From: Flavobacterium sp. NRK1
GTDB taxonomy: Bacteria; Bacteroidota; Bacteroidia; Flavobacteriales; Flavobacteriaceae
Length of the DNA stretch: 64,000 bases
NCBI RefSeq assembly: GCF_024054175.1
Contig: NZ_JAMXLA010000001.1
Span: 3,318,140-3,382,139, forward strand
Direction of reading: 5' to 3'
Both the position numbers and the translations under genes were made by a program. Below, piece after piece: positions 57,090 through 64,000 of this stretch. How positions within the stretch are numbered: the stretch's first letter is position 1; the number at the start of each line of letters is the position of its first letter. The notes beneath the pieces were generated by a model. It saw nothing but the letters and a program-made list of their open reading frames with translations, was not told the DNA's origin and ran no database searches.

Positions 57090-58451
57090 ATGGAAAAAAC
57101 AACAAAAACCATTAACCCATTTAACAGTAAAATATTGTTAAACTATCAGTATTATAATGAGATACAGGTATCAGAGTGTTTAAATATTAGTAAGGAAATA
57201 TTTACATATTGGAAAAACCGTACCATTGAAGAAAGAGTAAATTTTATCAAAACTTTAGTATTTACTTTAACAAAACAACAACATTTGTTAGCCAAAAAGT
57301 GTACTTTAGAGATGGGAAAGCCTATAAAACAATCTATGGCTGAAGTAGAAAAATGTGGTCTTTTATGTCAATATTATATTGATAATGCCGCCACCTTTCT
57401 AAGTTCTAAGCATATTAAAACGGATGCTTCAGAAAGTTTTGTAACTCATGAACCATTAGGAGTAATTTTAGGTGTTATGCCATGGAATTTTCCCTATTGG
57501 CAGGTTTTCAGATTTGCTATTCCCGCTATATTAGCCGGTAATACAGTTGTTGTAAAACACGCTTCCAATGTTTCCGGATGTGCGCAGTTAATAGAAGATA
57601 TTTTTATTGAGGCTGGATTTCCAAAGGGAGTATATCAAAATCTTATGATTTCCAGTGATCAGGTAGAAAGTGTGATAAATAACCCTATAATAAAAGCAGT
57701 ATCACTTACAGGCAGTGAAAAAGCAGGTGCATCGGTGGCATCTGCAGCAGCAAAACAAATTAAAAAAGCAGTATTGGAACTTGGAGGAAGCAATGCTTTT
57801 ATAGTGTGTGAAGATGCCGACCTTGAAAAAGCAATCCCTATCGCTGTAAATGCCCGTATGCAAAATACAGGACAAAGCTGTATAGCCGCCAAACGATTTT
57901 TTGTACATCAATCACTTTTTAAAACCTTCGTAAATAAATTTAAAGAAAAGGTAGAAGCATTAAAAATGGGAGATCCTATGCTTGAAGAAACTGAAATTGG
58001 ACCTTTAGCCCGCATAGACCTGGCAGAAGATGTAGAAAAGCAGGTAAACAGATCGGTTAAGATGGGGGCTAAAATTATTACTGGAGGTAAAAGAAAAGAG
58101 GCTTTTTACGAGCCTACAATTTTGACAGATGTAACTACAGATATGCCTGTATTTAATGAAGAAGTATTTGGCCCGGCAGTTCCTGTGATGTCTTTTTCCA
58201 CATTTGAAGAAGCGGCTGCATTAAGTAATAAAACCAGCTTCGGCCTTGGTGTAACAATATTTACTGAAGATATTGAAGGAATTAAAAGTAAAATTCCTTT
58301 GTTTGAAGAAGGGGCTGTATTTATTAATGCTATGGTAAAATCCGACCCTGCCTTACCATTTGGTGGAGTTAAACACTCCGGCTATGGAAGGGAGCTTGCA
58401 GAAAATGGTATAAAAGAATTTGTGAATGTAAAAACAATTTATATTAAATAA
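57090..58451 (+). CDS. Aldehyde dehydrogenase, succinate-semialdehyde dehydrogenase-like
   Basis: NAD(P)-dependent aldehyde dehydrogenase of 453 residues. Family blocks are GVMPWNFPYWQVFR, TVVVKHASNVSGCAQ (cofactor Lys), SLTGSEKAGASVAS (Gly-rich turn), the catalytic Glu in LELGGSNAFIV, the nucleophilic Cys in NTGQSCIAAKRFFV, and EEVFGPAVPVMSF. The overall pattern is closest to the Sad/GabD-type succinate-semialdehyde dehydrogenases, but substrate cannot be fixed from sequence. It is divergent from the OmpA porin gene and shares a terminator with parC. Confidence 0.93.
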   Translation: MEKTTKTINPFNSKILLNYQYYNEIQVSECLNISKEIFTYWKNRTIEERVNFIKTLVFTLTKQQHLLAKKCTLEMGKPIKQSMAEVEKCGLLCQYYIDNAATFLSSKHIKTDASESFVTHEPLGVILGVMPWNFPYWQVFRFAIPAILAGNTVVVKHASNVSGCAQLIEDIFIEAGFPKGVYQNLMISSDQVESVINNPIIKAVSLTGSEKAGASVASAAAKQIKKAVLELGGSNAFIVCEDADLEKAIPIAVNARMQNTGQSCIAAKRFFVHQSLFKTFVNKFKEKVEALKMGDPMLEETEIGPLARIDLAEDVEKQVNRSVKMGAKIITGGKRKEAFYEPTILTDVTTDMPVFNEEVFGPAVPVMSFSTFEEAAALSNKTSFGLGVTIFTEDIEGIKSKIPLFEEGAVFINAMVKSDPALPFGGVKHSGYGRELAENGIKEFVNVKTIYIK

Positions 58452-58465
58452 TATAATAACAAACA

Positions 58466-58493
58466 AAAACTCACGCGTGGCGTGAGTTTTTGT
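58466..58493. terminator. Bidirectional terminator
   Basis: AAAACTCACGC (58466-58476) pairs with GCGTGAGTTTT (58480-58490) around GTG, with A and T tracts at the two ends. It ends next to the parC stop codon and serves both convergent genes. Confidence 0.88.
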
Positions 58494-61133
58494 TTAATCT
58501 AATGATAGTGTTATCTGACCATCATCATCCAGTGTTAAATTTCCATCATCAGTTATTTCCGTTTCTCCTGATACTTCCATTTCTTCAGGAATTTCTTCAA
58601 CCGGTGGATCATATGGCAATGGCTCTAAAAGATTAACCTGTTTTAATTTATCAGCTGTGAGTTGGTTGCCAAGCGCTTTTATACCTTTTACTGCAATAAA
58701 ATCTTCCATATCAATTATCTGATTTTCTTTTTGCACTCCTTTTACTTTGGCAAATACAAGTTCTGCTACAGGACGATAATCAGTAGATACTATCTCTAAT
58801 TGCGATTTTGGATTTTCTGTAATAAATGTTTCTTCTTTATTTTCATTCTCAACCAGAAAACGTTTTATAAAATAGCGTTCTTTTTCACCATCAAAATAAA
58901 TAGCAGATATTGGCTTATTAGGCATCCATTTTTCCAACACTATCATACCTTCATCAAAATGGGTTGTAAGTTCAGGAATAATGGTTTTTACTTTACCCGA
59001 CTGATTTATAATAAGCAGCCTGTCATTGGGCCTGAATTCACCAAGCAGTTCTCCCCTGCCGTCTACATTAAGGCGCTGAACTGTATCATCAAACCAAACT
59101 CTTCTTGGCTTAAGTGTAGAAATACCCTTCTCTTTAAGCTCTATTTTTTTTATAGGATATTTGGTTACAGTATTACCTCTTGAACTTCGGCCTTTAATTG
59201 CCATAGCAGCAAAATCAAGATCGAATTTAAGCTTTTTAACACTGCCAACCTGACGAAGCAATACGGTAATTACTTCTGCTTCACCATTTGGGTTACAGGA
59301 GAAATACAATACCATAGAATCTTTTGTACCAGCAGTAAGATCATATATCTTATCGCGGGTAACACCAGATACATTAAACCTTTTAATATAAGAGGGCCCC
59401 GATTTACCATCACGATAAATCATATTGTAAATGGTACGTTTATCATTTTTGTCAAAAACAGCCACATGAATGATGTCTTTACCAACAAATGTCTTGACAT
59501 CAACTTTGGTAATCATCATACTGCCATTTCGCAGAAAAACAATTACATCATCAATGTCAGAACAGTCTGCTACATATTCATCTTTTTTAAGGCCTGTACC
59601 TACAAAACCTTCTTCTCTGTTGACGTAAAGTTTAGTATTACGCAGCACTACTTTGGTAGCTTCTATATTATCAAAGCTTCTAAGTTCAGTTTTACGTTCC
59701 CGCCCTTTTCCGTACCTGTCTTTAAGGCCCTGAAAATAAGCAATAGTAAAATCTATAATATTATCAAGATGATGTTTTACCTGCTCTATTTCTCCCTCAA
59801 GTGCTTCAATCTTTTCCTGTGCCTTATCGATATCAAATTTTGAGATACGCTTAATTCGTATTTCGGTCAGTCTTACAATATCATCTTCAGTAACGGCACG
59901 CCTTAAATGTTTTGTATAAGGTTTTAACCCTTCATCAATAGCCTTTATAACTCCTTCCCAGGTCTCTTCTTCTTCAATAAGGCGATATATCCTGTTTTCT
60001 ATAAATATTCTTTCCAATGACTGAAAATGCCATTGTTCTTCCAGTTCATCAAGTTGAATCTCTAATTCCCGTTTTAAGAGATCTACAGTTCGGTGCGTTG
60101 ATATTTTAAGCATATCACTTACACCAATAAAAAGGGGCTTATGATTTTCAATAACACAGCCAAGCGGTGCTACTGAGGTTTCACAGGCGGTAAATGCAAA
60201 CAATGCATCAATAGTTTTATCCGGAGAAACTCCTGTTGGCAGATGTATTAATATTTCTACATCAGCCGCAGTATTGTCTTCAATCTTACGGATCTTTATT
60301 TTGCCTTTTTCGTTAGCTTTAAGAATACTGTCTATTAAAGTAGTAGTGTTAGTACTAAAAGGTATCTGCGTAATAACCAAAGTACTTTTATCAAGCTGGG
60401 CTATTTTTGCACGAACCCTTATCCTGCCGCCACGCATACCATCATTATAAGCTGATACATCAGCTATACCAGCAGTAGGAAAATCAGGATAAAGCGTAAA
60501 AGGTTTGTTTTTTAATATTTTTATGGAAGCATCAATCAGCTCATTAAAGTTATGCGGAAGTACTTTTGTTGATAAACCTACAGCAATACCTTCGGCACCC
60601 TGAGCTAACAATAATGGAAATTTAACCGGAAGGTTTATAGGCTCATTACGCCTTCCATCGTATGAGGATTGCCACGGTGTAATTTTAGGGCTATAGAGTA
60701 CCTCCAAAGCAAACTTAGAAAGACGCGCTTCAATATAACGGGATGCTGCAGCTCCGTCACCCGTAAGTATATTACCCCAGTTACCCTGTGTGTCAATAAG
60801 GAGGTCTTTTTGCCCTATTTGCACCATCGCATCACCAATACTAGCATCACCATGCGGGTGGTACTGCATTGTGTGCCCTACTACGTTAGCAACTTTATTA
60901 TAACGGCCATCGTCAAGCTCCTTAAGTGAATGCATAATCCTGCGCTGAACCGGTTTAAAACCATCTTCTATGGCAGGTACAGCACGCTCAAGGATAACGT
61001 AAGACGCATAATCAAGAAACCAGTCTTTGTACATACCTGTTACCTTGGTAATAGTATCGCCAGAGTCCGGATTTCCTTCCTTATCGTAAAAATGTTCTCC
61101 TTCGTTTAAAGGCTCAAAATTTTCTTCGTCCAT
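58494..61133 (-). CDS. parC: DNA topoisomerase IV subunit A
   Basis: DNA-cleaving subunit of a type IIA topoisomerase that decatenates chromosomes. The 879-residue chain has the winged-helix/tower region with LERAVPAIEDGFKPVQRRIMHSL, the catalytic Tyr in AASRYIEARLSKFA and YHPHGDASIGDAMV. It has a coiled-coil gate (about 430-490) and then a C-terminal beta-pinwheel region with weak blades. It lacks the GyrA box seen in gyrase, and it is paired with parE, which supports ParC over GyrA. An acidic tail (EEIPEEMEVSGETEITDDG) closes it. The 57-base gap to parE suggests one operon. Confidence 0.94.
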   Translation of the reverse strand: MDEENFEPLNEGEHFYDKEGNPDSGDTITKVTGMYKDWFLDYASYVILERAVPAIEDGFKPVQRRIMHSLKELDDGRYNKVANVVGHTMQYHPHGDASIGDAMVQIGQKDLLIDTQGNWGNILTGDGAAASRYIEARLSKFALEVLYSPKITPWQSSYDGRRNEPINLPVKFPLLLAQGAEGIAVGLSTKVLPHNFNELIDASIKILKNKPFTLYPDFPTAGIADVSAYNDGMRGGRIRVRAKIAQLDKSTLVITQIPFSTNTTTLIDSILKANEKGKIKIRKIEDNTAADVEILIHLPTGVSPDKTIDALFAFTACETSVAPLGCVIENHKPLFIGVSDMLKISTHRTVDLLKRELEIQLDELEEQWHFQSLERIFIENRIYRLIEEEETWEGVIKAIDEGLKPYTKHLRRAVTEDDIVRLTEIRIKRISKFDIDKAQEKIEALEGEIEQVKHHLDNIIDFTIAYFQGLKDRYGKGRERKTELRSFDNIEATKVVLRNTKLYVNREEGFVGTGLKKDEYVADCSDIDDVIVFLRNGSMMITKVDVKTFVGKDIIHVAVFDKNDKRTIYNMIYRDGKSGPSYIKRFNVSGVTRDKIYDLTAGTKDSMVLYFSCNPNGEAEVITVLLRQVGSVKKLKFDLDFAAMAIKGRSSRGNTVTKYPIKKIELKEKGISTLKPRRVWFDDTVQRLNVDGRGELLGEFRPNDRLLIINQSGKVKTIIPELTTHFDEGMIVLEKWMPNKPISAIYFDGEKERYFIKRFLVENENKEETFITENPKSQLEIVSTDYRPVAELVFAKVKGVQKENQIIDMEDFIAVKGIKALGNQLTADKLKQVNLLEPLPYDPPVEEIPEEMEVSGETEITDDGNLTLDDDGQITLSLD

Positions 61134-61190
61134 GTATTAACCTTCCGAATATATTGTGAAATTATTTTTTTTATTTTTTACCGCTATTCA

Positions 61191-63041
61191 TTATTCGATT
61201 ACATCAAGCTCAACCTTTAGGTTATTGATAATAAACTCCTGCCTGTCAGGTGTGTTCTTACCCATATAAAATTCAAGTAGAGTCTCGATAGAAGTAGCTT
61301 TATCCATTAAAACAGGGTCAAGACGAATGTCCTGACCTATAAAGTGTTTAAACTCATCAGGTGATATTTCTCCCAAACCTTTAAATCGGGTTATTTCCGG
61401 TTTACCTTTCAGTTTTTCTATAGCATCCCTGCGTTCTTCGTCAGAATAACAATATATAGTTTCTTTCTTATTTCGCACCCTGAAAAGAGGGGTCTGCAAA
61501 ATATAAAGATGGTTTTCTTTTATAAGTTCAGGGAAAAACTGCAGGAAAAAAGTAATCAACAGCAGACGGATGTGCATACCATCAACATCGGCATCGGTAG
61601 CTATTACAATATTATTGTAACGCAGGTTTTCCATTTCTTCCTCTATATCAAGCGCAGCCTGCAAAAGATTGAATTCTTCATTTTCGTAAACAATCTTCTT
61701 GCTCATGCCATAAGAGTTTAATGGCTTACCTCTAAGACTGAATACTGCCTGTGTATTTACATCCCTCGATTTGGTAATAGAACCCGAAGCTGAATCTCCC
61801 TCCGTAATAAATAATGTACTTTCAAGGCTTCGCGGATTTTTCGCATCAGTAAGATGCACCCTACAGTCTCTAAGCTTCTTATTATGAAGTGATGCTTTTT
61901 TAGCTCTGTCCCTTGCCAGCTTACGAATACCTGAAAGTTCTTTACGCTCGCGTTCTGCCTGTAATATTTTTTTAAGCAGTAAATCGGCTACTTCAGGATT
62001 ACGGTGTAAAAAGTTGTCGAGCTTATTCTTGATAAAATCATTAACAAATGTACGCACTGTGGGTGCATCCGGGCCCATATCTGTGGAGCCGAGTTTCGTT
62101 TTGGTCTGTGATTCAAAAACAGGTTCCTCAACCTTGATACTTATGGCACTGACAATTGACTTACGAATATCAGATGCTTCAAAGTTTTTATTATAAAACT
62201 CTTTTATAGTTCTAACTATAGCCTCACGGAAAGCCCCTAAGTGAGTACCTCCCTGTGTTGTATTCTGTCCGTTAACGAAAGAATAGTACTCCTCACTATA
62301 TTGCGTTTTACTGTGAGTCATAGCTATTTCAATATCCTCATCTTTAAGATGGATAATAGGATATATCCTGTCATCTTCGCTAATGGTTTCGGCGAGCAGG
62401 TCTTTAAGTCCGTCTTCGCTAAAGTATTTTTCACCGTTATAAATTATTGTAAGCCCTGTATTCAGGTAACAATAATTTTTGAGCATTTTAATAATATACT
62501 CATTACGGTATTTATAGTTTTTAAAAATAGCTTCATCAGCCGTAAAGGTTACTTTTGTTCCTTTACGCTTGCTGGTTTCAGTCTGTTCTTCTTCACTTGT
62601 AAGATTACCTGCTGAAAATTCGGCAGCTTTTATAAGGCCATCCCTTACAGACTCTACACGGAAATAGTTAGACAATGCATTTACCGCCTTTGTACCGACA
62701 CCGTTAAGACCTACTGACTTTTTAAATGCTTTTGAATCGTATTTACCACCGGTATTCATTTTAGATACTACATCTACAACTTTACCCAGGGGAATACCAC
62801 GGCCAAAGTCGCGAACACTTACGGTTTTATCTTTAAGGGTAACTTCAATAGTTTTTCCGGTACCCATAACAAACTCATCAATAGAGTTATCAATAACCTC
62901 TTTTATAAGGATATAGATACCATCATCAGGAGATGAACCATCCCCCAGCTTACCGATGTACATACCCGGACGCATACGGATATGTTCCTTCCAGTCGAGT
63001 GAACGGATGTTATCTTCAGTGTACTGATTCTGCTCCAGCAT
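61191..63041 (-). CDS. parE: DNA topoisomerase IV subunit B
   Basis: ATPase subunit of topoisomerase IV. A 616-residue GHKL/TOPRIM protein: ATP-binding N-box [38 protein letters not shown], the transducer Lys loop region QTKTKLGS, and [18 protein letters not shown] with the metal site [16 protein letters not shown]. The C-terminus ([13 protein letters not shown]) is the expected block. Length is as for short ParE/GyrB. It precedes parC on the same strand and the next gene upstream is 102 bases away. Confidence 0.95.
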   Translation of the reverse strand: MLEQNQYTEDNIRSLDWKEHIRMRPGMYIGKLGDGSSPDDGIYILIKEVIDNSIDEFVMGTGKTIEVTLKDKTVSVRDFGRGIPLGKVVDVVSKMNTGGKYDSKAFKKSVGLNGVGTKAVNALSNYFRVESVRDGLIKAAEFSAGNLTSEEEQTETSKRKGTKVTFTADEAIFKNYKYRNEYIIKMLKNYCYLNTGLTIIYNGEKYFSEDGLKDLLAETISEDDRIYPIIHLKDEDIEIAMTHSKTQYSEEYYSFVNGQNTTQGGTHLGAFREAIVRTIKEFYNKNFEASDIRKSIVSAISIKVEEPVFESQTKTKLGSTDMGPDAPTVRTFVNDFIKNKLDNFLHRNPEVADLLLKKILQAERERKELSGIRKLARDRAKKASLHNKKLRDCRVHLTDAKNPRSLESTLFITEGDSASGSITKSRDVNTQAVFSLRGKPLNSYGMSKKIVYENEEFNLLQAALDIEEEMENLRYNNIVIATDADVDGMHIRLLLITFFLQFFPELIKENHLYILQTPLFRVRNKKETIYCYSDEERRDAIEKLKGKPEITRFKGLGEISPDEFKHFIGQDIRLDPVLMDKATSIETLLEFYMGKNTPDRQEFIINNLKVELDVIE

Positions 63042-63143
63042 AAAATTTATGGATTTTCTGCTAATGTAGCATTTCTGCGGAAAAAAAGAAAGCCGTAAGA
63101 CAGAAACTTATCAATACTGAGAGAAAGTCTGTTTAATTACATT

Positions 63144-64000
63144 TTATGCTTTATTTATCTTGTAAGACGCAACGGACTTTTGATTAATATAGATTGTTAA
63201 TGTTCCTACAGATTTACTGTTTAAAGGAATACTAAACGTAGCAATATCACCTTTTTTATCAGGATTTACCTCTTTAAAAATCCTGTCCCTGCTAAATGCA
63301 TAAAATATGTTATCGCCAGGCTGCAGATTTTTTATTTTAAAAACAATATTTTCAGAAGAAGCAGCTTTAAAAATGCCCTCTTTAGGAGTTATAAACTCAT
63401 AGTCTCCTAAAAGATAATTGCCATAATACAATGGCAGATTTGCAAAATCCTGTTCCGTTTTATCTGTTAATAACCATTTTTTATCATCAGGAAAATGGTT
63501 TAAAAAGAAGACATCCGGATCACTGAAAAAGTATTTATCATTAAATTTAAATACAAATTCAGGTTTCTCTCCTACAACAGTACCTGCCGCAAAGGTTGCA
63601 TCCAGTAACTTCCACTCACCTCTTATTTTAACTGCATTCCATGCATGATCACTTGCTACCGGCGCTTTACCAATGTGAGCAGGATGAGACTTAGATGATC
63701 CCGGAATTATTACAGCTTCCAAACCCAATTTATCTGCAACTACAGCAAATAAAGTAGAATATCCCTGACACACACCTTTTTTTGATTTTAAAGTCTTTTG
63801 AGCTAACTCCTGCTTCATTGCTTTTTGCTTAAGCTCTTTTTCTTCCTGAGTTCTAAAAGAGTAAGCTACAGGGCGTTCATTAACACCATAAGCAGCATAA
63901 TCATATTTAATATTAGTTGCAATCCATGTAAAGACAGCACGTGCTTTTTCATCATCACGGGTAAAATCTTTAGCTATCCGTTCAGCCAGCTTATCAGTAG
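63144..64000 (-). CDS. Transglutaminase-like cysteine-protease-fold protein, N-terminus cut by window end
   Basis: The frame is open from 63144 through the last base of the window, so the N-terminus (and any signal peptide) lies outside; about 285 residues are visible. The transglutaminase-core triad is present: Cys in KKGVCQGYSTLF, His in SDHAWNAVKI and Asp in KLLDATFAAG. The upstream visible part (IAKDFTRDDEKARAVFTWIATNIKYD) matches the usual helix before the domain. A C-terminal beta-rich region of about 110 residues follows. Such proteins in Bacteroidota are often secreted peptidases or peptide-processing enzymes. An internal ATG at 63818 is not the real start. Confidence 0.85.
   Translation of the reverse strand, partial: TDKLAERIAKDFTRDDEKARAVFTWIATNIKYDYAAYGVNERPVAYSFRTQEEKELKQKAMKQELAQKTLKSKKGVCQGYSTLFAVVADKLGLEAVIIPGSSKSHPAHIGKAPVASDHAWNAVKIRGEWKLLDATFAAGTVVGEKPEFVFKFNDKYFFSDPDVFFLNHFPDDKKWLLTDKTEQDFANLPLYYGNYLLGDYEFITPKEGIFKAASSENIVFKIKNLQPGDNIFYAFSRDRIFKEVNPDKKGDIATFSIPLNSKSVGTLTIYINQKSVASYKINKA

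Noticed and set aside
56996-57112. 39-residue N-terminal extension of the OmpA porin
   Set aside because: The Met at 56993-56995 begins a standard signal peptide; the extension would overlap the divergent aldehyde dehydrogenase start and bury the signal sequence.

Overview
The window reads as a stretch of chromosome from a low-GC member of the Flavobacteriaceae (Bacteroidota), close to Flavobacterium. The support is the gene content: a CusA/CzcA-TolC fusion, DUF3822 next to rsmD, a CAL67264-type membrane protein, fused branched-chain 2-oxoacid dehydrogenase E1, DUF3575 and OmpA-type envelope proteins. It is also supported by repeated TAnnTTTG promoter -7 elements, often 15-25 bases before a start codon, and by very little Shine-Dalgarno signal. 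No prophage, insertion sequence, CRISPR array or tRNA was seen. Most of the window is housekeeping.

Layout. 1-6.0 kb: a minus-strand heavy-metal efflux operon (a small Cys/His-rich protein, an RND pump fused to its outer-membrane channel, and an adaptor cut by the window edge). 6.3-9.0 kb: large catalase KatE and a small membrane protein. 9.0-12.7 kb: a DinB-like protein, PEP carboxylase and an Lrp/AsnC regulator. 12.8-14.7 kb: an M14 carboxypeptidase and an XRE-type regulator, divergent, with five TTAC-N4-GTAA sites between and around them. 14.9-20.5 kb: an acyltransferase, a spermidine-synthase-like protein, KdsB, a RecD-like helicase, DUF3822-RsmD and DUF3575. 20.5-20.8 kb: RNase P RNA. 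20.9-25.8 kb: a small protein with topoisomerase IB, dnaX split by a -1 frame change at an A10 run, a secreted protein and a bestrophin. 25.8-29.8 kb: macrodomain protein, Ppx/GppA, polyphosphate kinase and SixA. 29.9-33.5 kb: PdxH, RNase Z, a STAS-like protein, PyrB and PyrR. 33.7-38.6 kb: a 55-residue lipoprotein, a YbiT-like ABC-F protein, a thioredoxin-fold lipoprotein, a GyrI-like protein and a secreted YD-repeat-like protein. 38.7-47.8 kb: UvrA, a LOG-family protein, a catalytically dead-looking M1 peptidase with an outer-membrane barrel, and the E1 fusion. 48-53.8 kb: an OmpA lipoprotein, a GT2 glycosyltransferase, an HSDR_N nuclease-like protein, DNA polymerase III delta, a small membrane protein and a hybrid histidine kinase. 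53.9-64 kb: EttA, an OmpA porin, an aldehyde dehydrogenase, ParC/ParE and a transglutaminase-like protein cut by the window end.

The observations most worth following are: (1) dnaX, where the long tau-type product is reached only by a -1 shift at A10/A AAA AAG, the reverse of the E. coli arrangement; (2) the five-copy TTAC-N4-GTAA operator set, whose sites overlap -7 elements and the regulator's own start codon; (3) an ABC-F protein in which both halves of one composite ATP site are degenerate while the other is intact; (4) an M1-like barrel protein with its zinc ligands replaced. I found no clear new defence or mobile system.
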